Counted from the first letter of the stretch, positions 19,814 through 29,098 are shown. The stretch: DNA of 64,000 nt from Algoriphagus yeomjeoni (GCF_003259505.1 NZ_QLLK01000010.1:1-64000); one strand, 5' to 3'. The notes: generated by a model from the letters alone, not told the origin. Translations and numbers: made by a program.

Positions 19814-20131
19814 TCAGCGCTTGATCAGGTTATAAAAGATTTTTCTACTTCTGATGACCACACTGGCTGGCACCTGATTTTGGGCCATTTTCTTCATCAG
19901 ACCATATTCCCCATAGGTAGCACTCAGGTGGAACACCAGTACAAAATCCGCTGTTGCCAACACTACAGCCACTGTCAGGCACAGATACATGGACACCCCT
20001 AGAACATACCCGATTGCAAAAGCAATCAGTGTAAGTCCCAGTCCTGCTGCCAGGTATCCGATGTACTGTGCTTTGAGTCCCTTAAACTCCATGGGCTTGT
20101 TGATGCCTCTATTGACAGGGTACTTGATCAT
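19814..20131 (-). CDS. traF: Conjugative transposon protein TraF (DUF4133)
   Basis: The 105-residue inner-membrane protein has two closely spaced membrane segments (about residues 24-46 and 49-70). The opening YPVNRGINKPMEFKGLKAQYI and the ending with YGLMKKMAQNQVP and a basic tail are family hallmarks. TraF of this system is comparable to VirB3 and works with the TraG ATPase. It is encoded 2 bases before traG. Confidence 0.9.
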   Translation of the reverse strand: MIKYPVNRGINKPMEFKGLKAQYIGYLAAGLGLTLIAFAIGYVLGVSMYLCLTVAVVLATADFVLVFHLSATYGEYGLMKKMAQNQVPASVVIRSRKIFYNLIKR

Positions 20132-20217
20132 GCTATAGCTTCTTAACTAAGGTTCAGAATAAGATAGAGTTGGTAATCGCAATGTGCTCAAGCGGAACGC
20201 CAGTGCTCAACAGGCAG

Positions 20218-20697
20218 CTATGGGGATTTGCGGAAGGTTATTTTCTGCGGATCTTGGAGGTCTTGTTGAAGTAGTTTTTGATTAGCCACAACAAACTCAG
20301 GCAGTCCCGATTTATCCAGTGAGGTAAGTGTAGCCTTACCCGCTTTTTCATAAGGATGCATCTTAAGGAAGTACTCGTCACTCAGTCCGTACTTTCTGGC
20401 CATCCCTACCGGATCCAGCCCCAGTTCATCCGGAATTTCCACCAAGACAGCATTCGTCGGCAAGGTTACCATGTCCGAAGAAGCATGCAGAATGGACCGG
20501 CTTTCAATATCATAGAAGAACAGGTAATGTCTTCCATTTGGAGCCGTCACCATTTCATCGAGTGAAAGCTTTTTGTTGGGCAACTCCACATTTCGGAGTT
20601 CATTGAGCCTCAAATCAACCGTATATGCGTGTCCTGCAATGTCAATTTCCGGAAGTATCCCCATTTTTCGCTGTTTGAGCAGATCCATATCCAGCAT
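20218..20697 (-). CDS. Hypothetical protein inside the tra operon
   Basis: With the ATG at 20697-20695 the protein is 159 residues (a TTG five codons earlier would overlap traE). It is soluble and has no signal peptide. The opening DLLKQRKMGILPEIDIAGH is followed by a short beta-rich domain (HAYTVDLRLNELRNVELPN), a YLFFYDIESRSILH segment, and a helical C-terminus. I do not recognise a named domain, but the gene lies between traE and traF, where Bacteroidota elements often carry such a cytoplasmic protein. It starts 4 bases after the traE stop. A 86-base gap separates it from traF. Confidence 0.6.
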   Translation of the reverse strand: MLDMDLLKQRKMGILPEIDIAGHAYTVDLRLNELRNVELPNKKLSLDEMVTAPNGRHYLFFYDIESRSILHASSDMVTLPTNAVLVEIPDELGLDPVGMARKYGLSDEYFLKMHPYEKAGKATLTSLDKSGLPEFVVANQKLLQQDLQDPQKITFRKSP

Positions 20698-20701
20698 AGT
20701 T

Positions 20702-21004
20702 TCAGACACCAAAGAAACTCTGAAGTACTGTGGCTACCACGACCAGAAACACACAGGAACCAAACCATGCGGCAGCGACTTTTCCGGTATCCGGTTCCCC
20801 GTTATTCCATTTGTTGAAAACCTTGACTGCGCCAATGAGTCCAACTATGGCACCTATGGCATACATCAATCCTGTACCCGACTGAAAATATCCACGTACC
20901 TGCTGGGTGGCCTCGTTGATGCCCGCATTTCCGTCCTGGGCTTTCACCATTCCTGCGAGTAGCAAGAAGTACATAACACTAATCCATTTAGTAATCCTTT
21001 TCAT
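20702..21004 (-). CDS. traE: Conjugative transposon protein TraE (DUF4134)
   Basis: The ATG at 21004-21002 (MKRITKWISVMYFLLLAGMV) gives a 100-residue protein with a signal peptide ending VKAQ. The in-frame extension upstream is not signal-like and is discarded. The mature part carries two membrane segments (MYAIGAIVGLIGAVKVFNKW and WFGSCVFLVVVATVLQSFF) with an NNGEPD loop, the standard TraE pattern, comparable to the VirB2 pilin. It is the first recognisable structural tra gene of the operon. Confidence 0.88.
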   Translation of the reverse strand: MKRITKWISVMYFLLLAGMVKAQDGNAGINEATQQVRGYFQSGTGLMYAIGAIVGLIGAVKVFNKWNNGEPDTGKVAAAWFGSCVFLVVVATVLQSFFGV

Positions 21005-21041
21005 CGAATGTGAGTTTAGTTGGTTTGAATAATCAGTTTGG

Positions 21042-21449
21042 TTAGGTATTGAACAGGGCCAGGAGATCCTCTTCTCCAAGATCTACCTGTTCGGCCTTGG
21101 CCACCAACAGCAGGTGGTTCAGCAGTATTTTGCGTGCCGTGTTGGAATCAGGCAATCCATAGTGCCTTACTTTTTGACGAAGGAGTTGAATCAATTCAGC
21201 TTTTGTCTCCGCATTGGCCATCAGTTCAGGGTCTATTTCATCCAACAACGCATACAGCTTATCGATGGAAGAGCGCTTACTTTCAGCCCTATTCTTACCC
21301 TGGTTACCCAGCAGTCCCATTCTTTTTCCCTTTAGCAGAAAACCGGAAATATCTGACCGGAAGTAGCGGAAAACTACAACCCCATAGTAGCAAGTCAGGA
21401 CTATTCCAAGCAGTTTAAGAAAGACTCCCCATGAAACATTTTCCAGCAT
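21042..21449 (-). CDS. Membrane-anchored hypothetical protein of the transfer region
   Basis: The 135-residue protein has one N-terminal membrane segment (about residues 8-27, FLKLLGIVLTCYYGVVVFRYF) and then a cytoplasmic or periplasmic helical domain rich in Leu, Ala, Glu and Lys (SIDKLYALLDEIDPELM, AETKAELIQLLRQKVRHYG). The family is not recognised. It lies between rteC and traE, in the operon direction, in the slot where CTn elements hold traA-traD, but the sequence is unlike the ParA-type TraA. The function is unknown. Confidence 0.6.
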   Translation of the reverse strand: MLENVSWGVFLKLLGIVLTCYYGVVVFRYFRSDISGFLLKGKRMGLLGNQGKNRAESKRSSIDKLYALLDEIDPELMANAETKAELIQLLRQKVRHYGLPDSNTARKILLNHLLLVAKAEQVDLGEEDLLALFNT

Positions 21450-21540
21450 AAGCGTTTGATTTTGTGGTTACAAACCTGCGCCGGAATCAGAAAAAATGTT
21501 CACACCGAATTCCGAAGGGGGAGAAAAAAAAGATAAAAAA

Positions 21541-22374
21541 TCAGTCTTCCCCCCTGCTGTTCAGATCTGTATTGTCCATCCAACGTTCCAGTTTATCCTT
21601 CATGCGGTCCAAAAATGTAGTCCTGCTGTTTTTTCGGATACGGATTTCCTGAAACGTACGGTAGAACTGGGAAAGATCCTGACCGAATACCCGCTCCAGG
21701 TGTGTAGCAATATCCCGGATGGAAGCATTGCCGTTGTTAACAGCCCCGGTAGCTTTCAGCGCATAGGCAAGTTCGACCAAGGCTGCCTTGGTAGCTGTCC
21801 ATTTAAGTGTTTGGCTCTCCTTCTCTGTCTTGTTTTCCAGTCGGCTAATTTCCTTTTCCAGAAATCCGTCTAGCTCACTGTATGCACGGAATCTCGCAAA
21901 GACTTTTCCAGCAGGGGTACAATGGCTATCCCCAAGCGGTAGCGGAGTCACGATCAGCAGCGGAGCATCCACTTTATCCCGGGTAAAGAACTGAATATCA
22001 AAATCCGATCTTCCAAGACTCCAGTATTCATATAGCAACTGATATCTTCGGAAAAACAACCGAATCGGAGCATACTGCTTAGCAAAATGCCTGATTCTGT
22101 CCTTCCTTCTTTTTGGCAGAGTGGAAAGAATGTAATAGAGCTCACCAAAATATAGGAGCTCGGCTTCAAAGCCCGGTCTGATCTTCTTGAAAAACGCTAC
22201 CTCTGATTCAGGAGAATTAAAGGTTTCTTCAGCTTTTACCTGGTCGCAGTAGTTACTGACAATCAGGTAGGATTGTTCTGCCGCACGAAGTGGGTTACTG
22301 GTAGATGACCCTATAGCCCCTACCTCCTCCTTCATCCTTAGATAAAGCAGGTTAAAATGTTCATTAGCTATCAT
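21541..22374 (-). CDS. rteC: RteC family regulator of conjugative element excision/transfer
   Basis: The 277-residue protein has the RteC C-terminal region very clearly: LKWTATKAALVELAYALKATG, then VNNGNASIRDIATHLERVFG and FYRTFQEIRIRKNSRTTFLD. In CTnDOT, RteC links tetracycline-responsive RteAB to expression of the excision genes. No rteA/rteB or tetracycline resistance gene is visible here, so this copy must answer to another signal or act alone. It lies upstream of the tra genes in the same direction. The N-terminal half is helical with several Tyr/Phe-rich turns. The start ATG is at 22374-22372. Confidence 0.9.
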   Translation of the reverse strand: MIANEHFNLLYLRMKEEVGAIGSSTSNPLRAAEQSYLIVSNYCDQVKAEETFNSPESEVAFFKKIRPGFEAELLYFGELYYILSTLPKRRKDRIRHFAKQYAPIRLFFRRYQLLYEYWSLGRSDFDIQFFTRDKVDAPLLIVTPLPLGDSHCTPAGKVFARFRAYSELDGFLEKEISRLENKTEKESQTLKWTATKAALVELAYALKATGAVNNGNASIRDIATHLERVFGQDLSQFYRTFQEIRIRKNSRTTFLDRMKDKLERWMDNTDLNSRGED

Positions 22375-22770
22375 GTTCTGACAATTTTATGGGAACTAAT
22401 CCCTGGTTAAAACTGCCCGCGGGTCTGAAAATCAGTAGGCCTGAGTACCCATTCAGGTACTGTACAAACATAACTTCTGCACAAAATAAACTCAAAAAAA
22501 CCCTATACAGAGAACATGAATCAGGTGATTAGCTGGATGAAATGGTATCACATCAGGATGAAAACTAAACTAGCATAGTTAATTAACTATAAAACCTCCA
22601 CACATCCCAAACAACAAGCTTTAGAAACCCGACTCCTAAAGAATAAATAATGGCTTCCAGACGGCCATATCCCAAAAAAACCAAAGAGTTTATTAACTTA
22701 TAAACTAGTACTTCCTCATCTTGGGAGGCTCACTATTGTTTATTCCGGTCTGCCAGGGGCCGCAACGCTG
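22375..22770. other. Divergent intergenic region with a 16-bp palindrome
   Basis: This region lies between rteC (minus) and the LytTR gene (plus) and must carry both promoters. A perfect palindrome ATAGTTAATTAACTAT at 22575-22590 is a possible operator for one of them. Just before the plus gene is a more GC-rich stretch (22735-22770). There is no RNA gene that I can recognise. It also marks the edge between the transfer operon and the lantibiotic-dehydratase region. Confidence 0.4.
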
Positions 22771-23586
22771 TTGATTTTGGCTAAAAAAAACATTCCCGTT
22801 AGATATAATGATCAGGTAATCCGGACTCTGCTATGCATAATCGCCGCATTTCTTGTGGGGATGTATGGGACAGGCGCACGTTACCTGGATTCACTTTCCA
22901 ACACCTCCTTTTTCATTAAGTTGTTAGCAGCTTTTTTGATAGCTGGGTTCTTTATTGAATTTGTCCACAGGGTAACGGTACAATTGGATAAGAGCTATGA
23001 TTGGAAGGAAAAACCTCTTGTCAGGTTGCTACTTCAGTTTGCTCTGGGGATGTTGCTTCCTGGGATCATCGATTTATTCTTTCTATCTATCTATCAGTGG
23101 TATTTTGGAATAAATACGATGTATAAAGATCCCAGTGCACAAAGCTCCTTTCCAGTAATGGCATTACCTGTCTTTCTATTCAATGTCTATTATCTTTTCT
23201 ACTATCACATTTTAAGAAATAAGCAGGATAAAGAACAAACACCTTCATCCAATGAAATACTGTTGGTCCAACAGGGAACAAAAACGATCCCCATCTTTCT
23301 TACAGATATCAGGTTCATTTATCATCAGAATCGCATGAACTACCTAGTCACTTGCGAAGAATCAAAATTTTATCTCAATGAGACGCTGGATGAACTGGAG
23401 AGGAACCTGCCTCATAGGGATTTTTTCAGAGTAAACCGAAAAATGATTATCCATTACAGGGCATGCCTGAATTTCAAATCTAACGGTCATGGTAAATTAA
23501 TTTTAAACCTAGAGCCCCCCTTTGCAGGAGAAGTGACAGTGAGTCAAAACCGATCCACCCAATTTAAAGAATGGATTAAACGATAA
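22771..23586 (+). CDS. Membrane-anchored LytTR-type transcription regulator
   Basis: The 271-residue protein has four predicted membrane segments (about residues 19-37, 47-66, 86-110, 129-147) and a C-terminal LytTR DNA-binding domain (about 165-268) with the typical IFLTDIRFIYHQNRMNYLV opening and DFFRVNRKMIIHYRACLNF core. It lacks a receiver domain, so signals are presumably sensed by the membrane part. The TTG at 22771 is the start used here; an ATG-initiated start would cut into the first membrane segment. It lies divergently to rteC and upstream of hipBA. Such stand-alone membrane LytTR proteins commonly autoregulate. Confidence 0.75.
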   Translation: MILAKKNIPVRYNDQVIRTLLCIIAAFLVGMYGTGARYLDSLSNTSFFIKLLAAFLIAGFFIEFVHRVTVQLDKSYDWKEKPLVRLLLQFALGMLLPGIIDLFFLSIYQWYFGINTMYKDPSAQSSFPVMALPVFLFNVYYLFYYHILRNKQDKEQTPSSNEILLVQQGTKTIPIFLTDIRFIYHQNRMNYLVTCEESKFYLNETLDELERNLPHRDFFRVNRKMIIHYRACLNFKSNGHGKLILNLEPPFAGEVTVSQNRSTQFKEWIKR

Positions 23587-23712
23587 ATACCCTGATACAA
23601 ATCTCATATCAAAGAATTACCTAACTCCTGTTTTCTTATGAACTGTAAAATCATTTTTCTCAGAAGAAGAAAGAAAACAGAGAAAATCACTAATTTATAT
23701 ATCAAAATATAC

Positions 23713-23725
23713 TTTTACTGTAAAA
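23713..23725. promoter_or_regulatory. Short palindrome in the hipBA promoter region
   Basis: TTTTAC-T-GTAAAA lies about 150 bases before the hipB start, in a very AT-rich promoter region. HipB-type antitoxins bind inverted repeats near their promoter, so this is a candidate operator. The assignment is inferred from position and symmetry only. A similar TTTAC/GTAAA palindrome stands at 39552-39581 before an unrelated gene. Confidence 0.3.
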
Positions 23726-23875
23726 AAATAATAAATGTATATATTAATAGACAAAAATAAATTTTACAGGCATCCACCTAATCTAAAGAAAAAAGTAAAT
23801 TAAAATAAACTTTTAATACAATAAAACGTATTTTTGCTTACAAAAATTAACATATTGATAAAAAAACAAACCCCA

Positions 23876-24148
23876 ATGCTTACTTTCAATTTCATAAAAA
23901 TAGAAGACCTGAAAAAGGAGCTAGGCAGTCTTATCAAGAAAATGCGAAAAGCAAATTCTTTAACCCAAGAAGGCCTTGCAGAAAATCTGAATCTCTCCCG
24001 GCTCACTATCCAAAAAGTGGAATCCGGTAAGAATTTCAACTTTGACACCCTGCTACTCATTTTTCAACATTTCAACCAATTGGAGAGCTTCTATTCCTTC
24101 CTAAAAGAAAAATCATCTGAATACAACAAACCAGACTCATTGTATTAA
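23876..24148 (+). CDS. hipB: HipB-like XRE-family antitoxin
   Basis: The ATG at 23876 gives a 90-residue protein; an in-frame TTG further upstream is unlikely. It carries a single helix-turn-helix of the XRE type (about residues 20-70): LGSLIKKMRKANSLTQEGLA, then LNLSRLTIQKVESGKNFNFDT. It is the DNA-binding antitoxin of a type II HipBA pair and is expected to repress its own promoter and neutralise HipA. Its TAA overlaps the hipA ATG (TAATG), so the two are translationally coupled. Confidence 0.85.
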   Translation: MLTFNFIKIEDLKKELGSLIKKMRKANSLTQEGLAENLNLSRLTIQKVESGKNFNFDTLLLIFQHFNQLESFYSFLKEKSSEYNKPDSLY

Positions 24149-25425
24149 TGCCAAAAAACAATCTTATCTCGCTTTATTGCTTTGGGCAGGAAATAGGTAA
24201 AGTTGGTTTCGATGAAACCAAAAACATTTCTTTTTTCCAATACAATCCAGCTTACCTCGAATCAGGTAAAATGATCAATCTATTCCCTGAAAAACTGGGA
24301 ATTATCAAAAGAATAGTCCCAACTCAGGTATTTAAAAACTATAGCAATGATACATTCCGTGGTCTCCCTCCCATGATTGCTGATTCGCTTCCAGATATGT
24401 TTGGGAATATCATTTTTAAGGAATGGCTGGAAAACACAAAAAAAAACTTTTCCAAAATCACTGTATTGGAACAATTGGCATATGTATCCAATCGTGGCAT
24501 GGGAGCCCTGGAGTTCAGGCCAGGAAAAGATATACCAAAGGATATTACAATTGACATTGACGAAATTGTTGAAGTACTTATAAAAGTTTTGGACACCAAG
24601 GAAAGAACTTCTGCAGTTATCCTGAACCATGAATCACTATTGACCTTATTTAAAATCGGATCCTCAGCAGGTGGAGCCAGACCAAAAATCCTGATTTCTG
24701 AAAACAAAGAAGATGGATCAATCATCCCTGGTGACCTTAATTATTCGGATCAATACTACCACTATCTGGTCAAACTCAATTTAGATGAGGTTCCTTATAA
24801 CCGAGAACTCATCGAATACTGTTATTACTTAACAGCAAGAAAATGCGGAATTGAAATGATGGATTCCAAAATGATTGAAGGAAAGCATTTCGCAACCCAA
24901 CGTTTCGACAGGGTCAATGGAACAAAGAAACATGTCTTGACCATATCAGGTCTAACCGGATGGGACTTTACCCAAATCAATTCAGATCAGTCTACTTACG
25001 AGAATATTTTCAACTTATTACACTATTTAAATTTACCTCAAGTAGACTCGGTACAGTTATTCATGAGAATGGTATTCAATATTATCTTCTGCAACAAGGA
25101 CGATCATTTGAAAAACCAGAGTTTAATCTATAATGAAGAAAGCGATGACTGGAGGCTGGCACCAGCCTATGACCTCACTTATTCGCTCAACCCTCAAATC
25201 AACTATAAAAAGACCTATCGAGCCCTGTCAGTCAACGGTAAAAAATCAGACATTCAATTTAAGGATGTTCAAACGGTTGCAGAAAAATTCACGATCAAAA
25301 ACTATAAGAAGATCATCCTGGAAACACAAGCATTGATTCCATTTTGGGAAAGCAAAGCCAAGGAGCTTGGAATCCCAGACTCAATTCTAACTAGAATTTC
25401 AAGGGATTTCAAAATCCTATTGTAA
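24148..25425 (+). CDS. hipA: HipA family serine/threonine kinase toxin
   Basis: This is a 425-residue full-length HipA, with N-terminal couple_hipA-like and C-terminal kinase parts in one chain. Key motifs are visible: the phosphorylation/activation loop GSSAGGARPK at residues 171-180, the catalytic N-K-D-D-H at 316-320, and the metal-binding LAPAYDL with Asp342. E. coli HipA phosphorylates glutamyl-tRNA synthetase (GltX) and causes growth arrest; the target here is unknown. All catalytic residues are present, so the toxin is probably active. It is coupled to hipB. The link to LanB, which uses Glu-tRNA, may be coincidental. Confidence 0.92.
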   Translation: MPKNNLISLYCFGQEIGKVGFDETKNISFFQYNPAYLESGKMINLFPEKLGIIKRIVPTQVFKNYSNDTFRGLPPMIADSLPDMFGNIIFKEWLENTKKNFSKITVLEQLAYVSNRGMGALEFRPGKDIPKDITIDIDEIVEVLIKVLDTKERTSAVILNHESLLTLFKIGSSAGGARPKILISENKEDGSIIPGDLNYSDQYYHYLVKLNLDEVPYNRELIEYCYYLTARKCGIEMMDSKMIEGKHFATQRFDRVNGTKKHVLTISGLTGWDFTQINSDQSTYENIFNLLHYLNLPQVDSVQLFMRMVFNIIFCNKDDHLKNQSLIYNEESDDWRLAPAYDLTYSLNPQINYKKTYRALSVNGKKSDIQFKDVQTVAEKFTIKNYKKIILETQALIPFWESKAKELGIPDSILTRISRDFKILL

Positions 25426-25745
25426 ATACTGTTCCTGGGAACCACAATCTGGTGTCAACAGCTGCCTGAAGACGCAGCCAAAAACTCTAGGACATAACAT
25501 AAATTGCCTTGGATAGAATTAATAAATCCATCTAATAAAATTGACTCCTCCAATTAAAAAACAGATCCATTTTTAAAACCACTTATTTAGGAATAATCTG
25601 TCAGCTTTTATCCCAAAAATAGAAACTTAAATATCCTACAGCTCCCTTTTCCTCTGTTAATTTCACCGAAAACCCCACCGTCTTCACCGGAAATGTCAGG
25701 CCGATTGCCAATTCAGCTAGGATTGAAGAAAATTATCAATCCACT
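25426..25745. other. Intergenic region before the lantibiotic dehydratase gene
   Basis: These 320 bases hold no credible ORF. They should contain the hipA terminator and the lanB promoter. Positions 25661-25691 form one copy of a diverged sequence that recurs at 30899-30929 (24 of 31 bases identical). Read on the minus strand the copies encode similar peptides (VGFSVKL and VGLSVKL), so this may be a degenerate repeat or gene remnant. Confidence 0.4.
25661..25691. repeat. Dispersed intergenic repeat, copy A
   Basis: TTTCACCGAAAACCCCACCG followed by TCTTCACCGGA. It matches 24 of 31 positions with 30899-30929. One copy lies before lanB and one before the MauE-like gene, that is, at both ends of the lanB/LytTR locus. 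Confidence 0.45.
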
Positions 25746-28346
25746 ATGTCATTTCTATACCGACTCCCCCTATTCCATTTTGATCATGAACAAGATGCTG
25801 TTTTAGATCAGCAATGGAATTTCATTCTCAGTGCCATTAAACTTTCCTCAATTGTTTTTCACAGGGAATTGGAAGGAAAAACAGTATCAGAGCTGACCCA
25901 TAAACAACGGGTTAAACTTCGAAAATACCTGCTCAGAGGTCGCTATCGTCCTACCCCGTTCGGTAGGTTTGCAGGCGTGGGACTAGGCAGCTGGGCCAAA
26001 GAAATAACCTTAGATTTCCCGGTTCAGGCTTCTGAAATTACTCAGGGCCACGCAGATGAAAATAGTAAACCATCCGAATTTCCTGCAGATCCTTTGCATT
26101 CCAATTATAAGCTGATTCCTGGAATTCAAATTAAACAAAAGCATTATCATGCCCTTATTTTTGACCATAAAAGCCGTAGCTGGAAAGGATGCAAGCTTCC
26201 TGTCAACCCCCTATTTGATGCCCTGCTCAAAACAATGTCCACGGATTCTATAAACTTCACTAAATTCCAACAATTGATTTCTCCCAAGCAGTCTGGTATA
26301 TCGGGCGAAGAGGCAAAGCTCCTATGGAATCAAGTCCTGTCTTCAGGTTTCCTTTTTCCAGAAAATCCAATCAAAGATCCTACTTCCGGTGTGGATACGG
26401 TGGTAAAAAACCGACTCAACTTACCCGAAACCCTAAGGGAACAGCTGCAGCTTTTTACTTCTTCAGTAGGAAGTCTATTTTCAAAGGAAGAAACTCGTTA
26501 CATCAGGGATTTCAAGAAATTCTTTACCACTCAATTTGATGACAGACATATCCTTTTAAATGAGCTAATGACCCATAATGGCTTTCTGTCGGGCCAATTT
26601 TTGCAAGACGATACAGTTGGTAAAGAAGACGATATCATTTCAGCCATTTTGTCAAAGCATACACAGGCTTCTATTGACCTACAGCAGTTCTTTCCAGCTA
26701 AGGACCTTGATACCGACATCCACGATGTACAGCTCCTTTTCCGTTTAGATACTATGGGCAATCCTATTATAGAAAATATAGTCTGTAACCGCCCCTTCGT
26801 CTATACCGGGAGGTTTAACAGAAACCCTGAAATCAAAACACAAACCCAAAGGATCAAAAACAGAATATTTATAGATCCTGAGGTAATGTATGCCCATGTC
26901 CAGCTTCTCGAATCAGCACCGATCCAGCATATCTGCAATGTCGACAACATCTTTGCCTATGAGATCACCCCCTTTGAAGCAAAGGAGCCAAGCCAACTGG
27001 CGTTTAATGAACTCTACATTGGGATTCGGGATACCCGTATCCAACTTATCCATAAGCACACTGGCAGGCAGGTAGTCCCTGTTATTTTGCACCCGCTCAA
27101 CGGTGAACAAATCACCCACCCTATCCTCAGGCTACTTTGGGAGACAGCCCATCAGTGTAGATTCAGATTCCTACCCTACCAGAGTAGTACCCTTTCCCAA
27201 CTCCCGTATTGCCCACAACTGAATTGGGGGAAAATTTGTCTTCAAAGCAGAAAATGGAAACTGAAAAAGTCCAATGTTCCCAGTCTTTCAGCACTCGGGC
27301 AACGACTGGATCAACTACAAATACCACCTCAAGTACTGGCTGGCCATACAGACAGGGAACTTTTGCTAAACCGTTACATCCCCGAAGATCTAAAAATACT
27401 CTGGCAGGAGCTTCAACGGGATAAAATGCTTACCCTGAATGATCCGGCATGGTACCCCTCAGGCCTTTTCCATTCCGATGACGGTACCGCTGCCTTTCCA
27501 CAGTTTGTGTTCCAGCTTTCCAGACCCCAGCCTTCGCACCAACCTTTAAGCTCATTTAATCCTATAACCCATACCCGGAAAAATTGCATTTGCTTTACAA
27601 GCACAGTAAACCCTACTGAACTCCCTGAAGCCTTAGAGCGACTAGTCTACTTCATGGGTGAACCTCAGGTCCATTCCCGATCCCCCCTGTGGTTCTATTT
27701 ACTCTATGGGAAAAACGGAGCCACCGAAATCCGTCTACGGGTGCTGGATATAAATGAAGAAGATAGAAAGGTCCTACTCCTCCTTTTTTCCGAGTTCTTT
27801 TTCCAAAATGAACTGAATTGGAAAACAGCTCCTTATTTTCCTGAAACAGCTAAATACGGCGTTAAGGGATTGGAAACTTCGCACCAACTTTTTCACTTGG
27901 AATCCCTATTTCTATCCGATAAATCCAGCGGAATGCTTTATCTAAACTATCCGGCAAAGTACAGGGAAGATCTGCTTGTCCAGTTATGGAGAAACATATT
28001 TTCACAATCCCCTTATCTCTCCAGCATATTTGAATCGCTTAAATCGGATGTAAAACGCATGCCTTTTGAATCAGTAAAGGAGTATAAATCATCCTTTAAC
28101 CCGTATAAAACGATGAAAACTTCGGAGTTTAATTCATTTAAATACCTTGAGATAATTACCGGCCATGAACATTTTCATGCCGAAGAAGATTCATCCCTAT
28201 CCTTGGTTTTCAACCACCTGCACATGATGGTCAATCGGTTTTTTCCTCTGGAAACACTGAATTTTGAACGTAGAATAAAATATAGGCTTTACAGGGAAAT
28301 TGGAAGAGAAATTTATGCCCATGAACAAGGTGTACAGGCAGAATAG
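25746..28346 (+). CDS. Lantibiotic dehydratase family protein (LanB-like)
   Basis: The 866-residue protein shows the family's N-terminal signature RYRPTPFGRFAGVG at residues 67-79 (canonical R-x-TPFG-x-FAG) and, near the C-terminus, features of the elimination domain (SpaB_C type): WFYLLYGKNG-x-EIRLRV, PYFPETAKYG at 696-705, and NHLHMMVNR at 823-831. LanB enzymes activate Ser/Thr of a precursor peptide with glutamyl-tRNA and eliminate glutamate to give dehydroamino acids. It is therefore a RiPP-modifying enzyme, although no LanC cyclase or transporter is near. It is flanked by HipBA and, convergently, a LytTR two-component pair. The 48-residue ORF at 30197-30343 is the only nearby candidate substrate. 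The whole chain is shorter than typical LanB but not truncated. Confidence 0.85.
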   Translation: MSFLYRLPLFHFDHEQDAVLDQQWNFILSAIKLSSIVFHRELEGKTVSELTHKQRVKLRKYLLRGRYRPTPFGRFAGVGLGSWAKEITLDFPVQASEITQGHADENSKPSEFPADPLHSNYKLIPGIQIKQKHYHALIFDHKSRSWKGCKLPVNPLFDALLKTMSTDSINFTKFQQLISPKQSGISGEEAKLLWNQVLSSGFLFPENPIKDPTSGVDTVVKNRLNLPETLREQLQLFTSSVGSLFSKEETRYIRDFKKFFTTQFDDRHILLNELMTHNGFLSGQFLQDDTVGKEDDIISAILSKHTQASIDLQQFFPAKDLDTDIHDVQLLFRLDTMGNPIIENIVCNRPFVYTGRFNRNPEIKTQTQRIKNRIFIDPEVMYAHVQLLESAPIQHICNVDNIFAYEITPFEAKEPSQLAFNELYIGIRDTRIQLIHKHTGRQVVPVILHPLNGEQITHPILRLLWETAHQCRFRFLPYQSSTLSQLPYCPQLNWGKICLQSRKWKLKKSNVPSLSALGQRLDQLQIPPQVLAGHTDRELLLNRYIPEDLKILWQELQRDKMLTLNDPAWYPSGLFHSDDGTAAFPQFVFQLSRPQPSHQPLSSFNPITHTRKNCICFTSTVNPTELPEALERLVYFMGEPQVHSRSPLWFYLLYGKNGATEIRLRVLDINEEDRKVLLLLFSEFFFQNELNWKTAPYFPETAKYGVKGLETSHQLFHLESLFLSDKSSGMLYLNYPAKYREDLLVQLWRNIFSQSPYLSSIFESLKSDVKRMPFESVKEYKSSFNPYKTMKTSEFNSFKYLEIITGHEHFHAEEDSSLSLVFNHLHMMVNRFFPLETLNFERRIKYRLYREIGREIYAHEQGVQAE

Positions 28347-28369
28347 ATTCAGGTTAATAGTGAAGCCTC

Positions 28370-29098
28370 TCAGTTAATTCTTCTGTTTTCAAAAATCCGT
28401 CTCACATCTTCCTTATAACTCCTGCTCATGGCTATCCTATCCCCCGAAACAAGCTCACATTCCTCCGGGTAAAGGTTTTTAACTTTTAGAATATTGACTG
28501 CATAAGATTGGTGTACTCTAACCATATACCTGTTACGTAGCTTTTTGAGACTTTCCAAAAATGGGGAAGTCAGCACGAATTCACTTCCATCTTCCAGTTT
28601 AACTGTGGACTTTTTGTTTTGCTGCTCCATATACAGGATTTCCGACGGCTTGTATACCTGTTGCCTATAACCCAACTTATCCCCCACTACATTATAGTTG
28701 TCCTCCATCTCCTTTCTGACCCAATACAGGGAATCCAATTTCTTTTTAGCCTTTTCCAGCACTTCTGCTAGCTCAACAGATTCAGGTGGTTTGGTCAAAA
28801 AACCTAATGCATCCACCTTATACCCAGACAAAGCATATTTGGAATGTCCCGAACAGATAATCACCGGAATCCCGGAATCTATCAGCTTTCTGGATAATTC
28901 CAATCCACCCAGTTCAGGCATCAGGATATCTGTTATCAGGATGTCCGCCATTCCATCCCGGGCATATTCCAGCCCCACGAGGGGATCAACGGTAGCAAAC
29001 CCTACCTCAAAACCCGGAAGCATGGAGATTTCTACGGCCAAGAGTTCCAGGACATGCTCCTCATCGTCAATCAGACCAATTTTATACTGTTGTTCCAT
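28370..29098 (-). CDS. LytTR-family response regulator
   Basis: The 242-residue protein has an N-terminal receiver domain with acidic pocket D11/D12, phospho-acceptor D57 (DILITDILMP), a CSGHS switch residue and TKPP lysine. The C-terminal LytTR DNA-binding domain spans about residues 140-238 (SEILYMEQQNKKSTVKL, ...YMVRVHQSYAVNILKV). It is the output of a two-component system with the kinase encoded just upstream. The two overlap by 17 bases (29082-29098). It runs convergent to lanB, 24 bases from its stop, so it may control the lanB locus; that is inference from position. Confidence 0.92.
   Translation of the reverse strand: MEQQYKIGLIDDEEHVLELLAVEISMLPGFEVGFATVDPLVGLEYARDGMADILITDILMPELGGLELSRKLIDSGIPVIICSGHSKYALSGYKVDALGFLTKPPESVELAEVLEKAKKKLDSLYWVRKEMEDNYNVVGDKLGYRQQVYKPSEILYMEQQNKKSTVKLEDGSEFVLTSPFLESLKKLRNRYMVRVHQSYAVNILKVKNLYPEECELVSGDRIAMSRSYKEDVRRIFENRRIN

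Noticed and set aside
24148-25425. Functional coupling of HipA (Glu-tRNA synthetase kinase) with LanB (Glu-tRNA user)
   Set aside because: It is attractive but rests only on neighbourhood; HipBA pairs are mobile and common, and the target here is unknown.
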